Origin: Nocardia kruczakiae NBRC 101016
GTDB taxonomy: Bacteria; Actinomycetota; Actinomycetes; Mycobacteriales; Mycobacteriaceae
Length of the DNA: 64,000 nucleotides
Assembly (NCBI RefSeq): GCF_001612965.1
Contig: NZ_BDBL01000001.1
Coordinates: 310,001 to 374,000 of the forward strand
Direction of reading: 5' to 3'
The translations under genes and the position numbers were made by a program. This document shows positions 27,961 through 37,278 of this stretch, one piece after another. Under the pieces are notes generated by a model. It made no database searches. It was given only the letters and a program-made list of their open reading frames with translations, and was not told the DNA's origin. Each line of letters opens with the position of its first letter. The stretch's first letter is position 1.

Positions 27961-29058
27961 TCATCGGTGCGAGATCTTCGGTGCCGCAGTGGGATCGGGC
28001 GCGAACGGCCGCACCGTCCGCTGCCCGTATCCGCTTTCGCCGGCCTCGGCCGGTGCGCGGCGGCGTGCCAGCCGGATGTTGACCCGTTTGAGCCAGCGGT
28101 CGGTCCCGTCGTAACGGGGCGTGAACGGAACCCGGCCGTGCACGACGACATCATTGTCCATCAGCAGCAACTCGCCGGGCTCCAACACCGCGCGGTGACA
28201 GACTCGTTCCAGTTCCGCACCGAGATGGGCGTAGGCGCAACGGTATTCGGGGCCGGCCTCGTCGAGCGGGGTATAGGCGGGGTCGTAGCGCAGGGTCGGC
28301 CCACCGTCACCGGCGGCGACGGTGGCCACCGGGGCGGGGCGATGCCCGCTGAAATCCTCGCCGTAGGAGACGTCGGGCAGGATCGGCACGATCGGTTCGG
28401 CGAGCAGCCGCCGCCCGTCCGCGTCCAGGTATACCCGGCGGACCGAGGACACCGTGGTGCCCACCCTATCGGGATTGCGCAGACAACCGAGCAGCAGCAG
28501 ATGCGCGCGTTCGGGATGGAAGGCGTCCTCGGTGTGCGGGCTCAGCAGGGTGGTGCTGCTGGCGCCGGACTGTTCGTGTTCGTGGCCGGGTGTGGGCAGG
28601 ATGTTGTTGACCAGCCGCCCGCCCTGCTGGCCTTGCCAGCCGAACGGTTCGCCGGCGCAGCGGGCGAGCAGCAACAGGGCGATATCCAGGCGAAACGAGG
28701 CCGGACTCGCCGGTTCGGCGGCATGGGCCCAGTCGGGCGGCGTCGGGCCGAGCTCGTCGTCGCGCACCGGCAGGCGGCCGATGATCGTCGCTCCGGCGGC
28801 GGTGTCGGGCGGGCGCAACGCGGTTCGCACCGCCGCCGGAAGGTCGGCGGCGTAGGCGTCGACGAGCCGGATCAGCGCCGGATCGGAGAGGGTGCGCCGG
28901 ATCGGGGCGGAGCCGCCGGGCGTGTGGTCGAGTGTGATCGCGATCTCTTCGGCCGAACAGAAGACGGCCGCCGCGGCCTCGGGCGGAAGCGTGCGGCGGT
29001 CGATCGGTGCGGTTTCTTCGTGCTGGGGTGTCTTACGTTCGCGGAGAACGTTTTTCAC
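27961..29058 (-). CDS. Fe(II)/2-oxoglutarate-dependent oxygenase, clavaminate synthase / AsnO / VioC-like
   Basis: A 365-residue non-heme iron oxygenase. The iron ligands are visible: the HxE pair in LLSPHTEDAFHPERAHLLLL and the distal histidine in NDVVVHGRVPFTPRYDG. The last stretch also holds the 2-oxoglutarate arginine (TDRWLKRVNIRLARR). The HTEDAFHP block is typical of amino acid beta-hydroxylases such as VioC (arginine) and AsnO (asparagine). It is the first gene of the operon, behind an iron box. The GTG at 29058 has GAGGAAGGG upstream; a TTG at 29079 is possible. The substrate is unknown; a free amino acid or a diaminopropionate conjugate is plausible. Confidence 0.8.
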   Translation of the reverse strand: MKNVLRERKTPQHEETAPIDRRTLPPEAAAAVFCSAEEIAITLDHTPGGSAPIRRTLSDPALIRLVDAYAADLPAAVRTALRPPDTAAGATIIGRLPVRDDELGPTPPDWAHAAEPASPASFRLDIALLLLARCAGEPFGWQGQQGGRLVNNILPTPGHEHEQSGASSTTLLSPHTEDAFHPERAHLLLLGCLRNPDRVGTTVSSVRRVYLDADGRRLLAEPIVPILPDVSYGEDFSGHRPAPVATVAAGDGGPTLRYDPAYTPLDEAGPEYRCAYAHLGAELERVCHRAVLEPGELLLMDNDVVVHGRVPFTPRYDGTDRWLKRVNIRLARRRAPAEAGESGYGQRTVRPFAPDPTAAPKISHR

Positions 29059-29135
29059 CAGGAGTTCCCTTCCTCGCAATGGGGATGAAGCAGGTGGTGA
29101 AGACTCGGACTGCGAAGTTAGTCGCTCCGTTGATC

Positions 29136-29154
29136 TTAAGCAAGGCTTACCTAA
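29136..29154. promoter_or_regulatory. IdeR/DtxR-type iron box
   Basis: TTAAGCAAGGCTTACCTAA matches the IdeR consensus TTAGGTTAGGCTAACCTAA at 15 of 19 positions. Read on the minus strand the left half is TTAGGTAAGCCT, the typical half-site. It overlaps a possible minus-strand -10 (TAAGAT) and lies 77 bases before the oxygenase start. It is also 130 bases before the lpqU-like gene on the other strand. Repression of the five-gene operon by Fe-loaded IdeR is the expected effect; binding is not shown. Confidence 0.72.
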
Positions 29155-29283
29155 AGTACGTCATTGGACATAGCGTTTCGGTATCGAACGGTTGCCGGGA
29201 AAGGTAGCTGATCGTATGCCGAGTCGGGTGGAGCGCACCGTCACGATGCGTGCCATCCGCGCGCGAATCTGGATGATGGAGAG

Positions 29284-30021
29284 GTGCGTTCGACCATCCC
29301 CGGATTCCGGCCCCTCGCGTTCGCCGCTGTCGCGGCGGTCGCGCTGCTGTCCGGATGTGCGGGAACCGATAACCTGCCCCCGATTCCGGACGGTTTCCCG
29401 CCCGGTGCGGGCAGCCCGGTTCCGCTGATCGACCTCGATGCGCCCGGCCGTAGTGCCGAACAGTTGCGTGGCTGGGCGGAAGGGCAGTCGGACGCGCTCG
29501 GCATCCCGGCGGTCGCGCTCGAGGCCTACGGATACGCGGCCGAGGTCATGGAGCGATCGCGTCCCGACTGCGGCATCGGCTGGACCACGATCGCGGGTAT
29601 CGCGCGGGTGGAGAGCAAGCACGGCCGCCACGGCGGTTCCGACCTGGATGCCGACGGTGAGGTCCGCCCGCCCATCCGCGGCATCCCCTTGGACGGATCA
29701 CCCGGTGTCGCAAGGATTCTCGACAACGAGGCCACCGCACGCGCCGGCGCTCCGGTCTACGTGCGCGCCGAGGGTCCGTTCCAATTCCTGCCCGAAACCT
29801 GGCAGCACTGGGGTGTGGATGCCAACGGGGACGGCCGGGTGGATCCGGACAGCATCGACGACGCATCGCTGACCGCCGCGCGCTACCTGTGCGCCAGCGG
29901 CGGCGATCTGCGCACAGCGGAGGGGTGGCAGAAGGCGGTGCTGACCTACAACCAGTCCACCACCTATATGGCGACCGTGCGGACGAAGGCGGCGGCGTAC
30001 AGCGTCGGCCGTCGCGCCTGA
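29284..30021 (+). CDS. LpqU-like lipoprotein with lytic transglycosylase domain
   Basis: A 245-residue exported lipoprotein. The N-terminal signal ends in the lipobox LLSGCAG, giving acylation at a cysteine near residue 26. The SLT-like domain carries the catalytic glutamate in IAGIARVESKHGRHGG (about residue 110). GPFQFLPETWQHWGVDANGD and YNQSTTYMATV follow. It should cleave peptidoglycan glycan strands outside the membrane. The GTG at 29284 has GGAGA close upstream. Location just before eno matches lpqU of M. tuberculosis. Confidence 0.85.
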   Translation: MRSTIPGFRPLAFAAVAAVALLSGCAGTDNLPPIPDGFPPGAGSPVPLIDLDAPGRSAEQLRGWAEGQSDALGIPAVALEAYGYAAEVMERSRPDCGIGWTTIAGIARVESKHGRHGGSDLDADGEVRPPIRGIPLDGSPGVARILDNEATARAGAPVYVRAEGPFQFLPETWQHWGVDANGDGRVDPDSIDDASLTAARYLCASGGDLRTAEGWQKAVLTYNQSTTYMATVRTKAAAYSVGRRA

Positions 30022-30195
30022 GACCCGCCCCGCGGCCGCGCGCACGCTCCGGCCCCGCCGCAATTCGTTGCGCGCGCGAACGACCGCGACCGCGCGCCCA
30101 CCTGTGTCGTGCGTTCCGCACCGCACCCATTAGGCTCGCAGACGCACGGGCCCGCCGTGCGACCTGCTCATGGACGGCGGTGGGCAGGGCCCTGA

Positions 30196-31518
<1,323 letters not shown>

Positions 31519-31599
31519 TAGCCTCGACAACGGGTGTGGCGTGCGGTGCCGGTCGACACAGCGGCCGGTCACCGTGCGCAACCGTTGCGCTGTGCGGTC

Positions 31600-31671
31600 G
31601 AATCGCAGCGCCGCTACGGCACGGATTTGCAGCACCGCTGCTGCACGGATTCGCAGCACCGCTGCGGAGGC
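31600..31671 (+). repeat. Three tandem 24-bp repeats upstream of ftsB
   Basis: Units start at 31600, 31624 and 31648, each carrying a GCAGC(A/G)CCGCT core. Units 2 and 3 share GCAGCACCGCTGC and an upstream GATT(T/C). They occupy the short gap between eno and ftsB and end 21 bases before the ftsB ATG. They are in frame with ftsB and would encode an 8-residue repeat if translation began upstream, but no good start site is seen there. Confidence 0.65.
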
Positions 31672-31692
31672 AGGCGATTTCGAGGTGTGGGG

Positions 31693-32346
31693 ATGACGGA
31701 GCGACGGGCGCGCGGTACCAGTCCGGCAGGACGCGGTGACCGCCGCTCGACGCGGTCGCCCAGACCCGAACGGGCCGCGAACGGCTCCGCGCGCACGTCC
31801 GCCGGCAAACGGGCCGCGCAACGGCGTCCGGCCGGCACGAAATCCGAACCGCGCACTACGCGCGCGAAGTCGAAGAAGTCCGAGGATCGCCACGAGCGCC
31901 GGATTCTCGGGCTGTCCACCGGCCGGGCCGTCATCCTGGCTGCGGTGCTGTGCGCGCTCGCGTTGACGCTCGCCGTGCCGATGCGCACCTACTTCAGCCA
32001 GCGTTCGGAATCGGCGCAGCTGGCCGAACAGCGCCGCGATCTGGAAAGCGATCTGACGCGGTTGCGCGACCGTCGCGCACAGCAGGAAGATCCCGCCTAC
32101 ATCCGCTCCGAGGCCCGCGACCGGCTGCGGCTGGTGATGCCGGGCGACACCGCCTACATCGTGCAGGTCCCCGGTATCGAGCAGCCCGCGGTGCCGGTGC
32201 CGACGAGTCAGGCCCGCCGCCCCGATCCCTGGTACACCCAGCTGTGGCGCAGTATGTCCGAGCCGCAGCCCACCCCCACGACGCCGGCGCCCCCGCCGCC
32301 CCCTCCACCACCGCCCCCGCCCCATCCCGAAGGAGAACCCAGGTGA
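31693..32346 (+). CDS. ftsB: FtsB/DivIC-family septum formation protein
   Basis: A 217-residue bitopic membrane protein of the divisome. A long, basic, disordered cytoplasmic N-terminus (about 1-75) precedes one membrane helix (AVILAAVLCALALTLAVPM). A coiled coil follows (QLAEQRRDLESDLTRLRDRR), then the DivIC motif DPAYIRSEARDRLRLVMPGD. The C-terminus ends in a run of prolines. It is predicted to join FtsQ and FtsL at the septum. The stop overlaps the DUF501 start by four bases (GTGA). Confidence 0.9.
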   Translation: MTERRARGTSPAGRGDRRSTRSPRPERAANGSARTSAGKRAAQRRPAGTKSEPRTTRAKSKKSEDRHERRILGLSTGRAVILAAVLCALALTLAVPMRTYFSQRSESAQLAEQRRDLESDLTRLRDRRAQQEDPAYIRSEARDRLRLVMPGDTAYIVQVPGIEQPAVPVPTSQARRPDPWYTQLWRSMSEPQPTPTTPAPPPPPPPPPPPHPEGEPR

Positions 32347-32936
32347 CCGACCCCGCTACGCCCGAGCCTTCGTCCGGCGAGGCGGGTGAGGAGCAGGGTG
32401 CGCCCGCCGCGGCGGATCTCGAGATCGTGGCCCGTCAGCTCGGGCGGGAGCCGCGCGGAGTGCTCGCCATCGCCTATCGCACACCCGACGGCCGACCGGC
32501 GGTCGTGAAGACCGCGCCGCGGTTACCCGACGGCACCCCGTTCCCCACGCTCTACTACCTCACCGATCCGCGCCTGACCGCCGAGGCGAGCCGGCAGGAA
32601 GCCGCCGGGCTGATGCGCGGGATGACCGAACGCCTGGCCGCCGACCCGGAACTGGCCGCCGCCTACCGCGTCGCGCACGAGAGCTACCTGTCCGAACGCG
32701 ACGAAATCGAGTCGCTGGGAACGGATTTCAGCGGTGGCGGGATGCCGGAGCGGGTCAAATGCCTGCACGTGCTGATCGCGCATTCGCTGGCCAAGGGGCC
32801 GGGACTGAACCCGCTCGGTGACGAGGCGGTCGCGCTGGCGGCCGATACCGGACTGCGCGGCACCGCGATTCCGCAGGACTGGCCGAAATACGAGCAGTAC
32901 CAACCGAATACCGATGCGGGAGACAGTGATGAGTGA
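32343..32936 (+). CDS. DUF501 domain-containing protein
   Basis: A 197-residue cytosolic protein of the DUF501 family, whose biochemical role is unknown. The domain covers about residues 28-190; KTAPRLPDGTPFPTLYYLTD and VKCLHVLIAHSLAKGPGLNP are typical blocks. An unstructured N-terminal tail precedes it. The GTG at 32343 overlaps the ftsB stop by four bases, and its stop overlaps the ppx start by eight, so ftsB-DUF501-ppx form one unit, as in mycobacteria. Confidence 0.9.
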   Translation: MTDPATPEPSSGEAGEEQGAPAAADLEIVARQLGREPRGVLAIAYRTPDGRPAVVKTAPRLPDGTPFPTLYYLTDPRLTAEASRQEAAGLMRGMTERLAADPELAAAYRVAHESYLSERDEIESLGTDFSGGGMPERVKCLHVLIAHSLAKGPGLNPLGDEAVALAADTGLRGTAIPQDWPKYEQYQPNTDAGDSDE

Positions 32937-33876
32937 CCGGGTTGCCGCCGTCGACTGCGGCACCAATTCCATCCGGCTCCTGATCGCCGATGTCGGCGCG
33001 GACGGCCACCTCACCGACGTGCACCGCGAGATGCGGATCGTGCGGCTCGGCAAGGGCGTGGACGCCACGGGCGAACTGAATCCGGAGGCGATCGAACGCA
33101 CCCGCGTCGCCCTGCACGACTACGTCGACCGCATGATCGACGCCGGGGTGAGCCGGGTGCGCATGGTCGCCACCAGCGCCACCCGCGACGCCCGCAACCG
33201 CGACGACTTCTTCACCATGACCGGGGTGGAACTGGGCCGAGTCGTGCCCGGCGCCCAGGCCGAGGTGATCACCGGCGACGAGGAGGCGCGGCTCTCGTTC
33301 GCGGGCGCGGTCGGCGAATTGTCCAGTGCCGAAGGGCCGTTCGTGGTCGTCGACCTCGGTGGCGGATCCACCGAGGTGGTGCTCGGCGACAGCTCCGGCG
33401 TGCAGGAGGCCTACTCGGCCGATATCGGCTGTGTGCGGATCACCGAACGTTGCCTGCACGGTAATCCGCCGACCGGCGAGGAGGTCGCGTCCGCGCGGTT
33501 CTTCGCCTCGCAGCAGCTGGCCCAGGCCTTCGGCGTGGTTCCGGTCGAGCGCGCCCGCACCTGGGTGGGGGTGGCCGGCACCATGACCACGATCGCCGCC
33601 GTCGCGCTGGACCTGCCCGAATACGATTCGGAGCGGGTGCATCTGACCCGGCTCACGTTCGATCAGCTCCGCGAGGTCTGCCACCGCCTCATCGGGATGA
33701 ATCACGACGAACGCGCCGCCCTGGGTCCCATGCATCCGGGCCGGGTCGATGTGATCGGCGGCGGTGCGGTGATCACCGAGGTGCTGGCCGACGAACTGGC
33801 GCGCCGGGCCGGGATTTCGGAGTTGATCGTGAGCGAGCACGACATTCTCGACGGTATCGCGCTGTCGATCGCCTGA
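32929..33876 (+). CDS. Exopolyphosphatase / pppGpp phosphohydrolase (Ppx/GppA family)
   Basis: A 315-residue ASKHA-fold phosphatase removing terminal phosphate from polyphosphate or pppGpp. Visible blocks are VAAVDCGTNSIRLLIADV (phosphate loop 1), RMVATSATRDARNRDDF, VITGDEEARLSFAGAVG and VVVDLGGGSTEVVLGD (phosphate loop 2). The length is that of the short actinobacterial form, comparable to Rv1026 (ppx2). The substrate preference cannot be told. It ends the eno-ftsB-DUF501-ppx block. Confidence 0.92.
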   Translation: MSDRVAAVDCGTNSIRLLIADVGADGHLTDVHREMRIVRLGKGVDATGELNPEAIERTRVALHDYVDRMIDAGVSRVRMVATSATRDARNRDDFFTMTGVELGRVVPGAQAEVITGDEEARLSFAGAVGELSSAEGPFVVVDLGGGSTEVVLGDSSGVQEAYSADIGCVRITERCLHGNPPTGEEVASARFFASQQLAQAFGVVPVERARTWVGVAGTMTTIAAVALDLPEYDSERVHLTRLTFDQLREVCHRLIGMNHDERAALGPMHPGRVDVIGGGAVITEVLADELARRAGISELIVSEHDILDGIALSIA

Positions 33877-34014
33877 GAGTGCGGCAGCGCGGCGCTACCA
33901 CACAGGTCCGGTCCCTCCGGCGCGATCGGCACCTTCTGATGGTGCGGCCCCGACACCCCGCGTGATCGGCGATTCCCCCGATCGGCGTACCTCGTTGCTG
34001 GACAATTGCGTCTC

Positions 34015-35490
34015 ATGAGCAGGGTGGAACCCGTCCCGGGAGAGCAGGCGTTGCCGGAGACGCGCACGATATTCGGCCATCCCATCGGGCTGGTCAATTT
34101 GTTCGGAGTGGAGCTGTGGGAACGGTTTTCGTTCTACGGCATGCTCACCATCCTCGGGTACTACCTGTACTACTCGCTGACCGACGGCGGGCTGGGGCTG
34201 GAGAAATCCACCGCGACGGGCATCGTCGGCGCCTACGGCGGGCTGGTGTATCTGTCGACCGTGCTCGGCGGCTGGCTGGCCGACCGGGTGCTCGGGATGG
34301 AGCGGACCGTCTTCTACGGCGGTGTCGTGGTGATGGCCGGGCATATCGCGCTGGCGGTGCTGCCCGGACTGGCCGGTGTCGGGGTGGGTCTGGTGCTCGT
34401 CGCGCTCGGTTCCGGCGCGTTGAAGGCCAATGCGTCCTCCCTGCTGGGCACGCTCTACGAGAAGGGTGACCCGCGCGCCGACGGTGGTTTCACGCTGTTC
34501 TATCTCGGTGTGAATCTGGGCGCGTTCGTCGGCCCGCTGATCACCGGCCTGCTGCAGACCCACCTCGGATTCCACTACGGATTCGGGGCGGCGGCGGTCG
34601 GTATGGCGCTCGGGCTCACCCAGTACGTGATCTTCCGGCGCAATCTGGGTACCCACGGACGGGAAGTGCCGAACCCGTTGCCGCGCAGCCAGATCGGGAA
34701 GGTGATCACCTTCGTGCTGGTCGTCGCGGTGGTGGTCGCCCTCGCGATGTGGACCGGGCTGGTCCGGTTGTCGAATCTGTCGTGGGTAACCACCGGCGTG
34801 ATCGCGGCGGTATCGATACTCTATTTCGGATTGATGTTGACCAGTCCGAAAGTGGTTGCGGTGGAACGAGTCCGAGTGCGGGCCTTCATACCGCTGTTCA
34901 TCGCCAACGCCGTGTTCTGGTCGCTGTTCCAGCAGATCTTCACGGTGCTGGCCGTCTACTCCGACGAACGGATGAACTGGACGCTGTTCGGGTGGACCGC
35001 GCCGGCCAGCTGGATCGGCTCGGAGGAACCGATCTGGGTCATCGTGCTGTCGCCCTTGTTCGCGCTCATGTGGACCCGCCTGGGCACCCGAGCCCCCACC
35101 ACCCCCCGAAAGTTCGCCTACGGCGTGATGGGGATGGGCGCATCGTTCCTCCTGTTCGTCCCCCTGGCCGGCTTCGACGACAAGACCGTTCCCGCCCTGC
35201 TCGTCTTCGTCATCCTGGCCGGCTTCGCCATCTCCGAACTCCTGCTGTCCCCGATCGGCCTCGCGGTTACCACTCAGCTCGCCCCGGAGGCTTTCCGAGC
35301 CCAGATGATGGCCCTTTACTTCTTCTCCGTCGGCATCGGCACCTCGATGTCCGGCGTCCTGTCCGAGTTCTACGACACCAGCCACGAAGTCGCCTACTTC
35401 GGCAGCATCGGCCTGGTCGCGATCGCAGTGGGAATCATCGTTTACTTCCTAGCCCCGCAGGTCAGCCGCCTGATGAAAGGCGTGCACTGA
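34015..35490 (+). CDS. POT/PTR-family proton-dependent peptide transporter
   Basis: A 491-residue polytopic transporter for di- and tripeptides driven by protons. The N-terminal NLFGVELWERFSFYGM holds the ExxERFxYY motif of the family in helix 1. About 12-14 hydrophobic segments follow, including FYLGVNLGAFVGPLITGLLQ, another PTR signature. The ATG at 34015 lacks a ribosome site. GACAAT lies nine bases upstream and could be a -10, so a leaderless message is possible. Confidence 0.9.
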   Translation: MSRVEPVPGEQALPETRTIFGHPIGLVNLFGVELWERFSFYGMLTILGYYLYYSLTDGGLGLEKSTATGIVGAYGGLVYLSTVLGGWLADRVLGMERTVFYGGVVVMAGHIALAVLPGLAGVGVGLVLVALGSGALKANASSLLGTLYEKGDPRADGGFTLFYLGVNLGAFVGPLITGLLQTHLGFHYGFGAAAVGMALGLTQYVIFRRNLGTHGREVPNPLPRSQIGKVITFVLVVAVVVALAMWTGLVRLSNLSWVTTGVIAAVSILYFGLMLTSPKVVAVERVRVRAFIPLFIANAVFWSLFQQIFTVLAVYSDERMNWTLFGWTAPASWIGSEEPIWVIVLSPLFALMWTRLGTRAPTTPRKFAYGVMGMGASFLLFVPLAGFDDKTVPALLVFVILAGFAISELLLSPIGLAVTTQLAPEAFRAQMMALYFFSVGIGTSMSGVLSEFYDTSHEVAYFGSIGLVAIAVGIIVYFLAPQVSRLMKGVH

Positions 35491-35546
35491 GCAAATCCCC
35501 GGACAATTCCGAGACGGACGTACGACTTAGGTACGCTATCCCAGCC

Positions 35547-35620
35547 GCCCCCGTAGCCCAATTGGCAGAGGCAGCGGACTTAAAATCCGCACAGTGTCGG
35601 TTCGAGTCCGACCGGGGGCA
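35547..35620 (+). tRNA. tRNA-Leu (anticodon TAA), short variable loop
   Basis: A 74-base cloverleaf: acceptor GCCCCCG/CGGGGGC with discriminator A, anticodon stem GCGGA/TCCGC around CTTAAAA (anticodon TAA), and T arm GTCGG-TTCGAGT-CCGAC. CCA is not encoded. The variable region is only five bases (ACAGT), whereas leucine tRNAs normally carry a long variable arm. A possible -10 (TACGCTAT) lies just upstream at about 35532. Confidence 0.9.
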
Positions 35621-35700
35621 CCGAGAAGGTGCAGGTGGACTGCGGTTTTCGCCCGGTTGAGGACGTTCGGCCGGATGGTATTGCGGGACGATGGCGCGCC

Positions 35701-36090
35701 TCATAGTCCTGGACAGTTCTCGCAGGTATCGGGCCCGTCGCAGTAGTGACCCCAGGAGTCGGAGTAGTCCCACTCCATCCACAGGACGGCGTCCGGAGCG
35801 AGCTTCCGGATCTCTGCCACGAGTTCGTCTTGTACGGCGAACTGATAATCCTCGAACCCGCGGCCGCCGCCGTGCCGCTCCGTGAACGCCGCGTAGTCCA
35901 GTTCGGCGGTCACTCCGTCCAAGCGCCAGCGTCCGTCGCTATCGCGCGGAGTGAGTGTGCCGTCGGTGGACATGCCCTCTCGATCGAACAGAGTTCGCAG
36001 CATCGGCAAGACGGCGTTTGCTTGCTCGGTATCGATCCATTGCACATGGAAATCGGCGCGAAAGTACTTGGGCCACCCCAGTTTTGTCAC
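35701..36090 (-). CDS. Hypothetical protein
   Basis: A 129-residue protein with no recognised domain and no signal or membrane segment. It is rich in Trp, Asp and Glu (MEWDYSDSWGHYCDGPDTC near the C-terminus) and ends in a small cysteine cluster, CDGPDTCENCPGL, that might bind metal. The start is a GTG at 36090. It begins the minus-strand accessory region that follows tRNA-Leu. Confidence 0.55.
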   Translation of the reverse strand: MTKLGWPKYFRADFHVQWIDTEQANAVLPMLRTLFDREGMSTDGTLTPRDSDGRWRLDGVTAELDYAAFTERHGGGRGFEDYQFAVQDELVAEIRKLAPDAVLWMEWDYSDSWGHYCDGPDTCENCPGL

Positions 36091-36139
36091 GGGCCGAAGC
36101 TATCGCACCCCTATGACACGTCGCCGATCGAAGTAACCC

Positions 36140-36505
36140 TCAAGTCTTCTTGATGTTCCCGGCGTTGTCGACGTCCTGGCCGGAGATGCGGGAGATCGAC
36201 AACCGCATCACCTCTCGCATGTTCTTCACCGTCTCGATGTGGTCGGTGATCACCGCGTCGATCGAGTTGTCGGTGCCTGTCGCTTGGGTCAGGAACTTCT
36301 GCCGTAGCTGTTCGGCCATCTCGAAATCGCCGAAGCCGGCTACGTTTTTGGTCGCATCGACCAGCCGCAGCATGTGGTTCAGCTCGTCGATGCGGTCGTT
36401 GCACGCTTTGAGGCATTCGCGGGCGACCGCCTCGTCGGCTAGGTACAGTTCGCCCGCCTTGGCTTGGGCAGCGTGGCTCTGCCACGTCGTCAGGTCTTCA
36501 CTCAT
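36140..36505 (-). CDS. Hypothetical helical protein, partner of DUF3558 lipoprotein
   Basis: A 121-residue, mostly helical cytosolic-type protein beginning MSEDLTTWQSHAAQAKAGEL, without signal peptide or WxG motif. It starts 17 bases after the DUF3558 lipoprotein gene on the same strand, so the two are surely one operon. The helical character recalls small chaperones or type VII partners, but no family motif supports that. Confidence 0.6.
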   Translation of the reverse strand: MSEDLTTWQSHAAQAKAGELYLADEAVARECLKACNDRIDELNHMLRLVDATKNVAGFGDFEMAEQLRQKFLTQATGTDNSIDAVITDHIETVKNMREVMRLSISRISGQDVDNAGNIKKT

Positions 36506-36522
36506 TGCCGCTGTCCCCTCGG

Positions 36523-37041
36523 CTATTCAGGCAGCTTCGGAACCAGCTGCCCGGCCACCTCTGTGAGTTTTCCGCAAGGGTCTGCGATCGGAGTGTCGTT
36601 GCCGGGCCATCCGAGCAACGTGATCTGTACGACCCCTTGCTTGTTCGGAAAGATAATGTCGCACTTCAGGTCTCGCGTGGTGCCATTGACGCGGAACTGC
36701 TGACCGCTGCGACCGGCAACGGTTACGGGCGCGAAATCTGTGTTTTCGGATTTGGCCTTGTAGTGGTCGACACCCTTGGCGGTCGAATAGACCGTGAGCC
36801 CGTATTGCTTACCTTCCCATCCACAGATCTTCCACCCGGACTGCTGGACGCCGGCAATGCCGCTGTCCTTGGTGGCGGGATCGACTCCCATCGCTTGGAC
36901 CGTTGCCTGATCGAGGGAGCACGGGTCCCACAGGTCGGCTGCCTTGTCGGCGTTGGTGGTGGGTGTGCCTTCTGTGGTCGACGAGCACCCCGCCGCCGCC
37001 AGCGCCGCACAGATTGCCGCTGCTGCTACATATCGCCGCAC
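36523..37041 (-). CDS. DUF3558-family lipoprotein
   Basis: A 172-residue predicted lipoprotein: signal VRRYVAAAAICAALAAAGCS with acylation at the cysteine, then DPCSLDQATVQAMGVDP and GWKICGWEG, which are DUF3558 hallmarks including the paired cysteines. The function of the family is unknown; members are exported and common in Nocardia and mycobacteria. The GTG at 37041 places the signal at the N-terminus. The frame stays open upstream to an ATG at 37278 with a far better ribosome site, giving a 251-residue form with an internal signal; see the separate entry. Confidence 0.65.
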   Translation of the reverse strand: MRRYVAAAAICAALAAAGCSSTTEGTPTTNADKAADLWDPCSLDQATVQAMGVDPATKDSGIAGVQQSGWKICGWEGKQYGLTVYSTAKGVDHYKAKSENTDFAPVTVAGRSGQQFRVNGTTRDLKCDIIFPNKQGVVQITLLGWPGNDTPIADPCGKLTEVAGQLVPKLPE

Positions 37042-37278
37042 TGATTCCCCTACATCGCCGGCCGGACACAGATCGGTCTGAACTATATGACGCACACCGA
37101 CGCTGCGTGGTTCCGCCGTCGGACCGGCGAGGAAGCGAACGGCCTCATCGACGTGCCAACCGTGGGCGATTGCTGTCAGCGCAGTGTTCCGCCGTTCCCA
37201 GCTTCCGGCCAGGTCGGCGAGTTGGCCAGGGGTGAGGATATGTTCGCCTGCCCTCCAGGCGGGCAGTTGGGGGTTCAT
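37042..37278 (-). other. Open in-frame N-terminal extension of the DUF3558 gene
   Basis: From an ATG at 37278, preceded by AGGAGA with 8-base spacing, 79 codons run in frame into the lipoprotein. The first 55 or so have coding-like third positions (ILTPGQLADLAGSWERRNTA, AIAHGWHVDEAVRFLAG); the last 25 look like spacer. This resembles a small separate protein whose stop codon was lost, fusing it to the lipoprotein. Which start is used in the cell is undecided. The 288 bases further upstream to 37566 hold no gene I can support. Confidence 0.45.
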
